A DNA stretch of 64,000 nt from Timema cristinae (GCA_039000515.1 JBCFYV010003508.1:46647265-46711264); one strand, 5' to 3'; shown: positions 12,801-24,045, counted from the stretch's first letter. The notes: a model not told the origin generated them from the letters alone. Numbers and translations: made by a program.

Positions 12801-13479
12801 AATGATTTTCAGTTTCAGTTTTTCATCGTAAAACTGCACTTTTCAGTTTTGGATAAACCGCAATCCCAAACTCCACTAAAAACCATTCAATTTTTTTAAG
12901 GCATTTGATTACTTAAGTTACCAACTAAAATAAACACCCTCAACCATTTTAGAAAACAGGGAGAAATTTAAAAATTGTATAGGACAAGGAATTTTCAGAA
13001 ATTTGGTTATAAGTTACATTGTAATTATGCCATTTGTTGAAAAGTTGAGAGTATAGCAATTTTACAAAAAATAAATGTTTTGAATAGTTTAGTACCGAGG
13101 AATTTATAAAAAAAACCTACTAAAATATCACATTTTGAGAAGAAATACACCCTCATTCATATAGATGGAGAGTGAGAAACCGCTAAGGATAAAATCACCG
13201 TTAGTGCACTTTACCGGCATTTGAACCCGAACTACTGTAATCTTCAAACCGGACTAGAAGAGGTTGAAGTCCTAACCTGCGTATTTCCTGATTCAAGTCT
13301 TTTTGAATATTAGTATGGCATAGGCTATGAAACGACTGGGAAAATACATTTCAATGTCTGTAAAACTTGGATAAAAGGTTGTTTAAAACTCTGAAAGTGC
13401 ATATCGATCTTGTTTATTATATATAAAGTTTAAAATACAATTACTTTCGAAGCCGAATCGAAGTTTGACTAGTTTTGGC
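9893..13479. other. AT-rich DNA, no gene seen
   Basis: About 3.6 kb of AT-rich sequence. It would lie in the first intron if the exon at 9057-9380 is real. Short frames at 10480-10686, 10856-11185 and 12588-12791 lack splice context and coding bias. No repeat family recognised. Confidence 0.45.
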
Positions 13480-13722
13480 TATCTGCTTCAATGGCCGCAG
13501 GATCTAACGCGCTACTCTCGCAGTAGACTAGACTGTCGATGACAGGGAGATTTAGAGGTCGGATCTACTGAGGATGGGTTATCCTAAATGGTTTTCCACT
13601 CTCCCTCCACACAAATGCAGGTACACTTCATATAAATATAACTTTCCTGTTATCTAAAACCATTAGCGTAATTAGTACATTAAGTGAACAAGTAGTAAGA
13701 TGCGATGCTGAAATAAAAAATT
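13480..13722 (+). repeat. SINE-Leu copy
   Basis: Head CTTCAATGGCCGCAGGATCT with CGCAGTAGACTAGACTGTCG, body TCCTAAATGGTTTTCCACTC, and a shortened tail (AAGTAGTAAGATGCGATGCT). Confidence 0.85.
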
Positions 13723-14698
13723 GTTAAATTTTTTATGCTTGAAAAAATGAAATGGGCTTAATTTTATAACTTGATGCACTAAAATGACTTAAAAACTGTT
13801 TATTGATAAATATTTAAAAATATTTCATCCTAATTTAATCAAATGAATTATCAGCACAACTTACTTCAGATTTTTCATATGATTATCAATTTGCAACATA
13901 TTAAAATGTCAATAATTAAATATAATTGGAGTATTTTAGCTGTCAATACTTTTATTGGTGAAGCTTCATAATTTCTAAGCCTGATTTTTTTTTTTTGCAA
14001 GGTGAAGTCAAAGCTGTTAAATATCTTTGGAGCTAATTTGAAGTTTCAATGCTTTGCACACCCCTACTTGATATAATTTAAATGTATTTAGGAACCTAAA
14101 AGTTAGTAAATAATAATGATCTACAATTTTAATTATATTATCAACTGAATACATTTCTTTCAAGATTCATGTGGGCAAGTAAAAAACAACATTGAATCTT
14201 GAAGTTGAAAATGATATATATATTTTTTTTTAATCTAGGAGATTCACTGATGGAGAATGCTCACCCTTATAGTGATCATGAGAATACAATAACATTCAAA
14301 TAAAAGGCCACCTAAAACGTTTGGTAATGCTTCTGTTTTTTTATTATCTAAGGGCTACGTTGCCCTATTCAACAATCAACCTATTTTCTACCTGTTTCGA
14401 TACAACAACCTCTGTGGTCAGGGGTCTCTGGTTCCTTCCCCGGCGCTTCCGTATCTTTCTGTGAAGCAGTGGGTCTGGAACAGGGTCAAATCAGCCTCAG
14501 CGAGGACAAATGAGCTATTTGAATAAAGAAGTAGCTGCTCTTGCTTAGAAAACTGAGGTTAACGGCTGAAAGGGCTCGCTGTGCTGACTACATGATCCCT
14601 TCTATCAGCCAATGTTGGCACTATCATCGCCAAGGAGACGAAAAGACTGAGCGAGCTACTAAAAAGTAAAATAGAATACATTGGTTGTAATGAGAGGT
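13723..14698. other. AT-rich DNA then a moderately GC-rich unassigned segment
   Basis: 13723-14340 is AT-rich. 14350-14650 is more balanced and may be old repeat sequence, but I cannot assign it and see no coding frame. Confidence 0.4.
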
Positions 14699-15104
14699 GG
14701 CCAGACTGGGCGAGCGCTCGAGCCGGTACAGTCTAGTTTACAGGCGCCAGGCAATAGTATTGTGTGTTGGTTCATTGAGTGCTGGGAAACTTCTCATGTT
14801 GACATTTTTATTATTATCGATAGGTTTAGTACACTTGCTACTAACGCCTGATTTAATTGGTAAGATCATAAACTATACATATATTGTAAAACTTATATGT
14901 TGAAATACTTCAATTATAGTCAAAGTTAGGCCTTTACAAATAAAATCACCATTAGCGTGGAGAGAGGATTAGAAAACCACAACAATAAATTACTAATTGT
15001 AAAATACCACCCTCAGTTCATTGAGTCAAGATTCGAACTTTGTCTCCTCGTCAACAACTATCGAGAGCTATTTGCTAATCACGCGCTCGCTCGCCAGTCT
15101 GGCC
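14699..15104. mobile_element. TIR element with tRNA-like 3' half, copy 1
   Basis: The ends are inverted copies: GGCCAGACTGGGCGAGCG at 14699 against CGCTCGCCAGTCTGGCC ending at 15104. A second copy at 20308-20696 matches along its whole length, including AGTGCTGGGAAA and GGTTTAGTACACTTGCTACT. The right half, read on the minus strand, looks like a tRNA-derived SINE head: GCGTGATTAGC, then a B-box-like AGTTCGAATCTTG, then TCCACGCTAATGGTGATTTT. The element may be a SINE-like sequence enclosed by inverted ends. Confidence 0.7.
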
Positions 15105-15350
15105 AAACCCTGGCGGCGGCGGCCGCTCGGTCGGTTTGGCTCGCTTGAGGGCTGACACCACGGGAGAGTGTTTATAACCACCACACCCATTCCCTTTGAG
15201 AAGAGGGGGCGAGGTGGTCTGATGGGAACCTTTTGTTGTGAATCCGGGCAGACCGACCGGATCTCCGCGCTGCCGTCCGGGATAAACGCGGGGCGTGAGA
15301 CGGGAAATGGCCGCCAATACTCGGACCCCTCCCCCCACCCCCCTAGAGTG
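15105..15350. other. GC-rich, CpG-rich island
   Basis: GC-rich stretch in an AT-rich setting, starting CTGGCGGCGGCGGCCGCTCG and containing many CpG dinucleotides up to about 15310. It ends in C-runs near 15330-15345. Open frames on both strands here reflect composition. It could be a regulatory island or part of an unrecognised repeat. Confidence 0.4.
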
Positions 15351-15604
15351 ACTCAGGAAATTTGTTGGTTTTTTTTTGTAATGTGTTTTTTTGTTGCATT
15401 ACTTTTTTTTTTACTTTTGAAATCTTCACTGTACAACTCCCACGAGCGTAATTTACTGTTAACATCCCATTTGGATCTGGTTTACTTTTTGGTCGTCGAG
15501 CACCTAAAGTGTGTGATGATGTATAGTCGGATCACCATGAGAGTAACTTTATAGCCCGGTTCTTACTACCCAGCCCAACTATCAGTACCTATATTTCCAC
15601 CAGT

Positions 15605-15778
15605 GGGAGTAGCTCAGAGATAAAGAAAGTAGAGAATTTTAGAGGAAACACATTCATATTCGCACGAAGGTGAGTGGTTAACCATTAAAAAACACCAAGC
15701 ATACCAGGCCGAGATTCGAACCCTGACCTTGTCAGTGTGGAGGTGATACTTTAAACCGCTTGTCCGCCCCGGGACACG
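15605..15778 (-). repeat. Degenerate SINE-Leu-like copy
   Basis: On the minus strand it shows a B-box-like GGTTCGAATCTCGGCC (GGCCGAGATTCGAACC at 15708 on the plus strand) and a decayed body. No common tail survives. Confidence 0.4.
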
Positions 15779-16005
15779 ACATTCAAACTAACCTGATCCT
15801 AAAAATAAATGCACAACACTCTGCCCCCCTTGCGTTAGTTATTCATCACGGGTAAAGGGGTGATTTAACTATCGGTACGTTTTACGAGCTCTTAACTAGA
15901 GATATGAGATGGAAAATGTTCGACTATTATGTCTGTAAAATAATATCAACTGATTAAATGGATAATAATAATTAGTGATAATAGTAGTATTAGTAAAGAA
16001 ACACC

Positions 16006-16262
16006 TGCTTCGGTGGCTGCTTGGTCTAACGCGCTACTCTATCAATAGATTAGACTGCCGATAATGGGGAGATCGTAGTTCGATCCCGGTTGGGTGTACT
16101 GAGGGAGTTTTTTCCTAAATGGTTTTTAACCTCACTTCACGCAAATGCGGGTGTTATTCCTCTAAATGCAACCTTCCTCATCCCTAACACATTGGTGTAA
16201 TTAGTACATAAGCGTATAACCCGAACGGGTAGTAAGACACGGTGCTAAAAAATAATTAAATA
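16006..16262 (+). repeat. SINE-Leu, full length
   Basis: Head CTTCGGTGGCTGCTTGGTCT, then TAGATTAGACTGCCGATAAT, with B box AGTTCGATCCCGG. The body and the complete common tail CCCGAACGGGTAGTAAGACA follow. Confidence 0.9.
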
Positions 16263-16767
16263 AACAAATGAATGTGAGCCTTTGTAGACAAGCTATGTTC
16301 ATAACTCTTACTTCAACTTTTTGTCATCATTAAGTTGATTAAAATAATTTTAAGGTTGGAGCGACATTTGTCCTTCCCCCCCCCTCCCCCTCCTCCAAGC
16401 TTCCTATCTACCCCTCACCACCCCACGTCCCTCTCCCCTTCTTAAACACACTACAATAGGCTCAAAGTATCACGTCTACAATTTAACAACAAGCCGCCCA
16501 GGTAGACGCTGTTCTGAGGGAGCTAAGTTATCGGTAGTCCCGGTGTTACATGACCCGATGCTTTATCAGTCCTTGAGTTGTCTCTTGGCGGGGTGCTCCA
16601 TATGGAACCACGCTGTCAACTATCTCCTCTTACCTTTGACGTCATACTTACACTTCACAGTAGACAAATGAAAAGTGTTTCGTATCATTAATTTTTAGAC
16701 GTTTGTATTCTTGAGTGTCAATATGCTGGACAAGGTTGGCTTGTACCGCGCTGTAAATGTTTGTCAT

Positions 16768-16890
16768 GGTGTGAGGTTTAGATCGTGCCACTTTACAAAA
16801 TTCAACCACATGCAAGGTCAGGTCGTGCCACTTTATAAATCCAACCACATGCAAGGTTTAGGTCGTGCCATTTTTATAATTCGTGTTTTT
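16768..16890. repeat. Short tandem repeat, ~45-bp unit, about 2.5 copies
   Basis: The unit contains TCGTGCCACTTTA and CAACCACATGCAAGGT, repeated with small changes. The origin is unknown. Confidence 0.75.
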
Positions 16891-17154
16891 TAAAAATATG
16901 GTAACATTGTTTCACTGGTCTCATTCAGTTTTCTTAAGTACGCACCACGATACAACTGGTTCGAGAGCTATTACTGGTCTAAGTTGCGCGTTTTTAGGGG
17001 GTGAGACGGACTCATTGCATTAGTCTTTAACTTTGTAAACAATATGTACATTAACTTGACTTTCACACAGAGCGACAAATATTAAACCTTTTAATGATGG
17101 AATAAATAGCCAAGCTATTATGTTTGTTGATTACGGTTATAGCCGTATCTAAAT

Positions 17155-17300
17155 TGACACCCGGATACGGGAATCGAACCCGGGACCTTTGGCTTATTAC
17201 GCCAACGCTCTAACCACTGAGCTATCCATGAATAGTCCCGTGCCCAGGGTCATTTCTTCACTCATATTTTATGGCCGAGTCTGTGATGGACTTGTGGAAA
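17155..17300 (-). repeat. SINE-Ile, well-preserved tRNA-Ile-like head
   Basis: The minus strand reads GGATAGCTCAGTGGTTAGAG, then a 5-bp anticodon stem (TTGGC/GCCAA) around loop GTAATAA (anticodon AAT, Ile), then GGTCCCGGGTTCGATTCCCG. The acceptor stem does not pair properly, and the flank (CTGGGCACGGGACTATTC) matches the other SINE copies. It is therefore a SINE, not a tRNA gene. Confidence 0.8.
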
Positions 17301-17379
17301 TTATCAGCTATACAAGCGGGATCATTTAAGTTGACAAGTTATTGGATAGCGCAGCCATCTTTGACTCGGGAGGGCTTTG

Positions 17380-17650
17380 TAATTATTATTATTATTATTA
17401 TTTAGCACCGCGTCTTACTTCCCGTTCGGGTTATACGCTTAGGTACTAATTACGCCTAGTAGGTTAGGAATTGGAAAGGTTGAATTTAGAGGAAGTTAAG
17501 CAGCAATTGCGTGGAGGGAGAGTGGAAAACCATTTAGTAAAAGCCATCCCCAGTTTACCTGAGCGAGATTCGAACCTCGATCTCCTCGTCCTCGGCAGTC
17601 CAGCTCAACACGAAACTAGCGCGTTAGCTAACTACGCCACCGGGGTGGGT
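17380..17650 (-). repeat. SINE-Leu, full length, with (ATT)n tail
   Basis: The plus strand shows the tail inverted (ATT run, TAGCACCGCGTCTTACTTCC), then the body and a head with GTTAGCTAACTACGCCACCG. The B box appears as GAGATTCGAACCTCGA. Confidence 0.9.
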
Positions 17651-17984
17651 AATAACTATATTGATAATGAGCTGTTTTAAGTGGGCGTTGCAACAAGAAG
17701 GTCGAGTGGTCCACGATATGTTTAATAATGTAGTTGTATTTATTTTGTCAACATGTAAAGTTGTGAAACCAGGAAGATATGAATTTATATAACTTGTCAA
17801 GAGCACGCATATCCTAGCGCGGAGGAATAACGGGAAATGGTAAAAGATGAACTCTTGGAAGTAAGGAAACAGCTGGGAACTAGAGGAGTGCGGAACAGTT
17901 CCGTGGGAACTACAGCACATCACGTGGGAGGGGGGTGTCACGACATATCATGGCTAGTAGTAGTTCCTTACATACACCGTATGA

Positions 17985-18088
17985 TTGCGGGGGGGGGGGG
18001 GGGGGGGAATAGATTGTACACAACTAGGGTAGTCGTTCATAAAAATAAAAATTGTTTTTTTCGAGGTATTGAGCACGGACTTCCTGAC

Positions 18089-18143
<55 letters not shown>

Positions 18144-18150
18144 GTATATA
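17985..18150. repeat. Poly-G run and (CT)n(AT)n microsatellite
   Basis: 17991-18007 is a G homopolymer. 18091-18108 is a CT repeat that passes directly into an AT repeat up to about 18140. Homopolymer lengths may be unreliable. Confidence 0.9.
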
Positions 18151-18153
18151 TTA

Positions 18154-18488
18154 GTGTCTCCCGTCCGGGTCGGGAATTTGGTAAATTACAACAAAACTCA
18201 GGGAAAATGTTATTTTACTCAAAATATGAATGATAAAAATCAGTAAATAATGTTATGTAGTTTTGTTTGTTTGTAGCTGTGTAATATATTTTATAATTCC
18301 TAGTAAACAATATTAATACACATTTTTTAAAACATGTTTATTTAAATTTTAATCCTTATTATTCATAAATAAGATTAATATAAAAATGAAGGGGGAATTT
18401 AGGAGGATGTGACATACTTTTTAGTTGGGAATTTTAGAAATGATCAGGGAAAATTTTGGGAATTTCATCGTCAAGTTGAGTAGACACC
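18154..18488. mobile_element. Non-autonomous DNA element with GTGTCTMC ends, copy 1
   Basis: The ends GTGTCTCC and GTAGACACC are inverted. Inside are GGGAATTTGGTAAATTACAA near the left and GATCAGGGAAAATTTTGGGA near the right. A full second copy is at 32419-32768. The GTGTCTACC end followed by 'GGGAAAATCAGGG' resembles hAT-like MITEs common in animals. The superfamily call is tentative. Confidence 0.65.
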
Positions 18489-18617
18489 ATGGATATATAT
18501 ATATATATATAGACAGTCAACTCTGGTTTTAGTGAACATTCGGCTTCAATGAACCTAACTCATTGGCCCCAACCTACATATATTTCAATGTGTGTTAAAA
18601 AATTAGGTTTGTAATGA

Positions 18618-18877
18618 AACCCGCCTCCTTAGCGTAGTTGACTAACGCGCTTGTCGTGTTTGAGCTCGACTGCTGAGGACGGGGAGATCGAGGTTTCGAA
18701 TCTCGGTAGGGTGAACTGGTGGGGTTTTTTCCTAAATGGTTTTCCACTCTCCCTCCACGCAAATGCGGGTTCACTTCCTCTAATTCGACCTTTCCAATTC
18801 CTAAATCCACTAACGTAATTAGTACTTAAAGCGAGCGTATAACCCAACTGGTAGTAAGACGCGGTGCTAAATAAATT
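18618..18877 (+). repeat. SINE-Leu, full length
   Basis: Head CTTAGCGTAGTTGACTAACG, B box GGTTTCGAATCTCGG, the complete body, and a common tail with a small deletion (CCCAACTGGTAGTAAGACGC). Confidence 0.9.
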
Positions 18878-19071
18878 TGTAATGAACCCTCAACTTCAGT
18901 CTTTAGTGAACAGAAAAATTGAAACTTTCAATAAGAAATGTTATTTTAACATCATCATTATTTAAAAACATATTTTTGGTTGTTTACACTTGAATACACT
19001 GATTCTCTACTTGAGTTCTTGTTTTAGGTAGCACAAAGCTTGACTGAAAGTACGGAATGTGTAAAGTGAAG

Positions 19072-19090
19072 GGGGGGGGGGGGGGGGGGT
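19072..19090. repeat. Poly-G run
   Basis: A G homopolymer of about 18 bases. Similar G or C runs recur at 17991, 22576, 25984, 39193, 44552, 51291, 56427 and 58767. Confidence 0.9.
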
Positions 19091-19284
19091 TGAGCTTGGA
19101 ACAGTCCTTGTACTTATTGACCTTTGTTTGCGGCAAGTAAAGTGAGACATAGAAGACAGGAATGACCGTCTGTGGCCATTTATTTATTGTTTTCACAAAT
19201 TCCTTTCTTCGAGAGGGTATTAAAAAAAAGGGACTTTTCTACTTACTTTAGTTCTTTGAAGCATGATTAGTGTGGAAAAAGCAC

Positions 19285-19530
19285 ACAAGCACATCTAGAG
19301 GAACTGAGGAGATGGAGGTTCGAATCACGCTCGGTAGAGGACTGGGGGGGGTGGGGGGGGACTGGGAGGGGGGGGGGTAGTTTTTAAATGATTTACCACT
19401 CTCTCCACGCAAAATGCGGGTTCACTTCCTTTAAATGTGACCTTCCCAATTCCTAACCCATTAGCGTAACTAGTACTTAAGCGTATAACCCGAACGGGTA
19501 GTAAGACGTGGTGCTAAATAAATAAATAAA
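19285..19530 (+). repeat. SINE-Leu, head decayed
   Basis: GGTTCGAATCACGCTCGG is the B-box region. The following segment is swollen by G runs (19345-19378). Body and tail (CCCGAACGGGTAGTAAGACG) are intact. Confidence 0.85.
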
Positions 19531-19539
19531 TCAATATAT

Positions 19540-20300
19540 TTTATTTTCTAGTAGATAAACATATATTCTAGATCATTCTCCCGATGTATGTTTTCAAATT
19601 ATAACGCTGTGTCGGGGCTCAATACAATACATCGATACAAGCTTTACATTAACGGGTTATTACAAATCTCCTCACAACGACGGCTGTCTGCTCGCTTCTA
19701 GCTCTACAGCGCATGCGCACTAATGTGAGATGGTTGGTTCTGAGATTTGATTGGTTCACCAGTGTCGAACTTCTCAGACAGAGCGGATGAAGTAGATAAG
19801 CGTTGAACTTTAGCTGAACAGCTCGCAACGATGAGGCGGAAGTCTTGTGATTGGCTTAGAGCTAAACGCGCTCCTGGCCGATAAACATGGGAGACAGGAC
19901 GAGTCTTTGTTGTCGAGTATTACGAGAGGTGTTGAGGGTCAAGGCCCCCTCCCTCCCTCTTGATGACAAAGACAGGACAGCAAGACAGGCGTGACACGGC
20001 TCGCTGACGACACGAGGAGTCCCCTAAACCCGGTGGTCCCCAACCCGGGGGGCGTGGAACAGTTCGGGTATAACGTTAAAAATCGAAGATACTTTTTCAA
20101 AGTGATCCTGATAATGATTAGTGGTGGTGCTGGCAACACTGCCCGCCAGTTGTAATAAGTCATGTGACGAGCCAAACGTGTGCGTGCACGTGTTTATTTT
20201 CAAGTCACAATCTCTCCTCTCCTCCTTCCCCCTAACACAAAGGTACCAAACTTTACAGACCAAAGAAACCCTCGGAACATTCTTACATAACATTGAGATT
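19540..20300. other. Mixed repeat-like DNA, moderately GC-rich
   Basis: CTTGTGATTGGCTTAGAGCT near 19845-19864 recurs inverted near 55289-55308, so part of this region is a dispersed repeat. GGTGGTCCCCAACCCGGGGG near 20030 resembles a hAT-type terminal repeat. No coding frame is convincing. Confidence 0.4.
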
Positions 20301-20307
20301 CATGATG

Positions 20308-20696
20308 GACTGGAGCGAGCGCTCGAGCCGGAACAGTCTAGTTTACAGGCGCTAGGCAATATTATTGTGTGTTGGTTCATTGAGTGCTGGGAAAACTTCT
20401 CATTTTGAAATTTTATAACTATAGATAGGTTTAGTACACTTGCTACTAACGACCTAATTTAATTGGTAAGATCATAAACCATACTTATATGTAAAATTAT
20501 ATGTTAAAATACTTCAATATTATAATCAAGGTAGGACTTTACAAATAAGAATCGCCATTAGCGTGGAAAGAGGATGAGAGAAACCCACAACAATAAATCA
20601 CTTGTCAAAACCACCCTCAGTTCACTGAGCCAAGATGCGAACCTTTGCCTCCTCGTCGAGAGCTATCTGCTAATCACGCCGCTCGCCAGTCTGGCC
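20308..20696. mobile_element. TIR element with tRNA-like 3' half, copy 2
   Basis: Matches 14699-15104 end to end. The left end is decayed (GACTGGAGCGAGCG) and the right end is intact (CGCTCGCCAGTCTGGCC). On the minus strand the tRNA-like part reads GCGTGATTAGCAGATAGCTC, with a mutated B box (GGTTCGCATCTTGG). Confidence 0.7.
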
Positions 20697-20760
20697 GAAC
20701 CCTAATTAGTACATAAGCGTATAAACCGAACGGGTAGTAAGACGCGGTGCTGCTAAAAAA
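20697..20760 (+). repeat. SINE common-tail fragment
   Basis: AATTAGTACATAAGCGTATA through CGAACGGGTAGTAAGACGCG and CTAAAAAAAA. Only the tail remains, directly abutting the preceding element. Confidence 0.8.
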
Positions 20761-20864
20761 AAACAGTTACTTCACCACTGCGTTGTGCACCTATGAAGAG
20801 ATAAGAGATAACAGGACATACTCTCGAGGGAAATAAAAACGCTCAACTATTTTATAACCAGCCT

Positions 20865-20946
20865 CGGTGGACGCGTGGTCAAAGGCGCTACCCTTGCAAT
20901 AGACTAGATGGCCGTTGACACGGGAGAGCGTTGCTCGATCCCGGTC
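20865..20946 (+). repeat. SINE-Leu head fragment
   Basis: CCTCGGTGGACGCGTGGTCA, GCAATAGACTAGATGGCCGT and a B-box-like TTGCTCGATCCCGGTCG. Body and tail are missing. Confidence 0.7.
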
Positions 20947-21182
20947 GTTCTATTATCGAAGTAGTTCAAGAAAGAAATGAGAAAACAGAATAATTTGACG
21001 CCAATCTGTACACATTTATGATTTATTGCTCAAATTATTGGGCGTTGTCTAAAAAATAATTCTGTTAGGTTGTTTATATTTTCATTTTGAAATTAAACTT
21101 TATAAAGTATGACACATAAACAATCTTTCCTTCATTTATCCTTCCACCCCGTCCCCCAAACAACCCTTCTAACACTACCTAT

Positions 21183-21552
21183 AGAAACCCCGTGGCTTCT
21201 TTGGTGCTGACTGACAGCTAAAAGCTTTGAAAAGTTACCAGACCAAATTATTTATCCCTACGCCGAACCAGATGATCTGCAAACACGTGTTTAGCAGCTG
21301 TCACTTCTGACGGTCAAAATTTAGGTATATACCTAAATGTTGACTGTCAGAAGTGATCTGTGAGCTGTCAGTCAGCACCAAAGAAGCCACGGGGCTACTG
21401 TATGTACCTAAATGTTGACTGTCAGAAGTGATCTGTGAGCTGTCAGTCAGCACCAAAGAAGCCACGGCGCTACTGTATGTACCTAAATGTTGACTGTCAG
21501 AAGGAGCTGTGAGCTGTCAGTCAGCACCAAAGAAGCCACGGGCTACTGTAGT
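21183..21552. mobile_element. MITE with central palindrome and 75-bp internal amplification, copy 1
   Basis: The left end CCCCGTGGCTTCTTTGGTGC and the right end GCACCAAAGAAGCCACGGGC are inverted repeats of about 35 bases. 21302-21355 is a near-perfect palindrome centred on TTAGGTATATACCTAA. From 21331 a 75-bp unit (ACCTAAATGTTGACTGTCAG ... GGGGCTACTGTATGT) is present three times, starting at 21331, 21406 and 21481. A shorter copy is at 38788-39066. Confidence 0.8.
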
Positions 21553-22655
21553 TATGTTGTTTCCTAGCGGAACAAAGGTCATCGTAATGTTCCAAAGAAG
21601 CCCCGGATGGCGGGAACGTTAGGAAACTTATTCATCTTGACCTACCATAACAACCTATTTCCCTGAACCATCAATTATTATCTGAGATCAGCTGCATTTA
21701 TTAAATGTTTGAGTGGTCCTTGGAATTCTCCCGTCGAGTGTAAAGATTGTTGGGTTGTGCTTGTAGAGAATTCCTTCCTTCTTGGGATAATGACCCCTTA
21801 TTGGGTTACCCGGCGATGACCTCCTACGCACAGCGCTAACTATTGTTATGGAATAACCAATTATCTGTTACTTACATCTAGCTTTCATCATTATATTACT
21901 TTCAGTTTTTGTTTGATTGGTCAGTAATGTTGGTTATTTCACTGTGAGTATACGGTAAAACCGTATAGGCCTAAAAAAAGTTGTTAATATTGTGCGTCAC
22001 AAGCTAATCAACTCTGTGATACAGTCGGCTAGAAATCGTACATTTACACAAAACTATTACACGTGGACCATTTATTATTGAACATTAATGGAGATAAAGA
22101 GATAATAGATGTTCCTAATACTGGACATGTTGAAGTATTTAATGTTAAATGAAATAAAAACTGTTTTGACCATTTTAGATTGTCTTCACAGATAAGTACT
22201 GTTCACAAATCTTCATTCTGTCATAACAGGGACATACTGTAGTTATTAACAAGAAACTTTGTCGCTTTGTCCCCCATCGTCACCGCTGGAAAATGTCGAG
22301 TAATCACTCAAATACGAATGTACTGCACATATTTCTGGCATATCCCGGTCTTTTCTTTTCCCATAATACCTCGCGCGAGCCGCGAGCTTAGTGTGGTCAG
22401 CTATGATGCTCTTTAATATAGTTATAAGAAGCAGGTAATATCTTCGTGCCGACTGGAATTGAAGGTTACTTTTTAAAAGGGGTATTTAAACACGCACTTT
22501 CTAAAAACATGCCTACACAGTAGACTGGAGAGTGTTTCCAAAACCTCGCGGGGGGAACGTTTTTGGTTTTCACACGGGGGGGGGGGGTGTAAATTTTAAG
22601 GGGGCGTTTAGGCACAGTCCAATCACAGTTGAGTAGCTCCGTGGGCGAAAGACCT

Positions 22656-23173
22656 AGGGGTGGTTCGGGCAGCAAATATTTGTATCGTTCGGGCATTACA
22701 AAATTACACTCGGGCACGGGCAGGTTCGGGTGGGCATTTCATTTCGCAAAACACTTTGGATAAAGTTTCAAATTACGGGTTAAAAGAGTCACAAAATGCA
22801 AAATGGCCGTTTCCTATTTAATGTTCATTGATGCGTACTTTTCCATTTATATCCTAACAAACCTGGCTAGTAATAATAAATTCAAGAAATGTAAAGAAAA
22901 CTATTTGAATTAAGTTTTTCCAAGCATTGGGCCTAAAAACTCAATGTGGAAATGTTGAATTTGTTATGTTGTTGGCATTGACATAGAAAATTTTAAATCG
23001 TGGGAATCTTGATCTCGGTATGTTGTAGACTTGTAACCTGTGAGGAACGTTATCGTAGTTTTGTCGAAAGCAAACATAATAATTTACGAATTAATAAAAA
23101 CTAATACCCTTGTTTAATATTGGTTAAATTGAAATAACTCAACTATGAGTATCAGCTAAACACTATATATATA

Positions 23174-23226
<53 letters not shown>

Positions 23227-23392
23227 TTCTTCAAAGTATGAATTAGAGGTTAGTGCTAATATGGTATTATACACTTACCAAGTTCTTGAGATTACCGATC
23301 GAAATACGGGCATAAAAAAGACTCGCCCGACATTCCGGGATTTTTAGATGCCCGGTTTATTGCCCGAAGTATTAGGTGCCCGACCATCTCTA
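22656..23392. mobile_element. hAT-like non-autonomous element
   Basis: The left end TAGGGGTGGTTCGGGC and the right end GCCCGACCATCTCTA are inverted, and both are followed inward by further CGGGCA or TGCCCG motifs (22701-22732, 23333-23385). The short GGGGTGG/CCATCTC ends resemble hAT elements. I see no clear 8-bp duplication and no transposase frame. An AT microsatellite sits inside. Confidence 0.5.
23160..23224. repeat. (AT)n microsatellite
   Basis: About 60 bases of alternating AT with one interruption, inside the hAT-like element. Confidence 0.95.
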
Positions 23393-23719
23393 CCTAAAAG
23401 CCTCCCTCCCAGCCGTTAAAAACCTAAGTGTTTAAAAAGCAATCAAGAGTCAAGAGAACATAACCGACGTTGTAAAACAAGCATCAATATAGCACGTAAC
23501 CTTGACGTACCGTCTCGAACATATTTCAACCGTGGCAAGGCCATTATTCCTCTCGATAAAGGGATATATCCCGCCCGATGTGACGTCATTTCACGTGGCT
23601 ATTAGCGCGCCTGTATATCCGACACGTTTATAAACCAGGTGATTTACTCAACTCTGTAATGCAACAACACGCTTGATGAGTTGACCTGACAGGGCTGTCA
23701 TTCGTCGGCGAGACATAGG

Positions 23720-23905
23720 GCCCTTGTGAGAGCTGTTCGCTCTGGAACAGGGTTCAGGAACTTTGTGAAGCTGTTTGTTCTGGACAGGACTCAGTAACTT
23801 TGTGAGAGCTGTTTGTTCTGGAACAGGAGCTCAGTAACTTTGTTAGAGTTGTGTGTTCGTGAACAGGAACTTTGTGGGAGCTGTATGTTGGGAACAGGAA
23901 TTTAG
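23720..23905. repeat. Minisatellite, ~47-bp unit, about 4 copies
   Basis: The unit contains TTTGTGAGAGCTGTTTGTTC followed by TGGAACAGG and TCAGTAAC. Copies vary by small deletions. Confidence 0.8.
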
Positions 23906-23914
23906 AGAAAATGT

Positions 23915-24045
23915 ACCCACATTTGCGCGAAATGTTAGGGAAAAACAAATTCGTAAAAAAAAAGTGCACAGGAGTGAATTCGAATCCTGATCCGCCTGAT
24001 ATAGGCAATCCAGTCCACTGAGGGACTAGCGCGTTAGACTCTGGG
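23915..24045 (-). repeat. Degenerate SINE-Leu copy
   Basis: On the plus strand: CATTTGCGCGAAATGTTAGG (inverted body), GAATTCGAATCCTGATC (inverted B box) and ACTAGCGCGTTAGAC (inverted head). The tail is missing. Confidence 0.65.

Noticed and set aside
15168..15554. 128-codon plus-strand frame and its 87-codon antisense partner
   Set aside because: Open because of GC-rich composition; it runs into T-rich low-complexity sequence and has no recognisable domain.
17155..17232. A genuine tRNA-Ile gene
   Set aside because: The anticodon arm and T arm look good, but the acceptor stem does not pair and the flanks match other dispersed copies, so it is a SINE.
17837..18154. 105-codon frame
   Set aside because: Its second half translates poly-G and CT/AT microsatellites.
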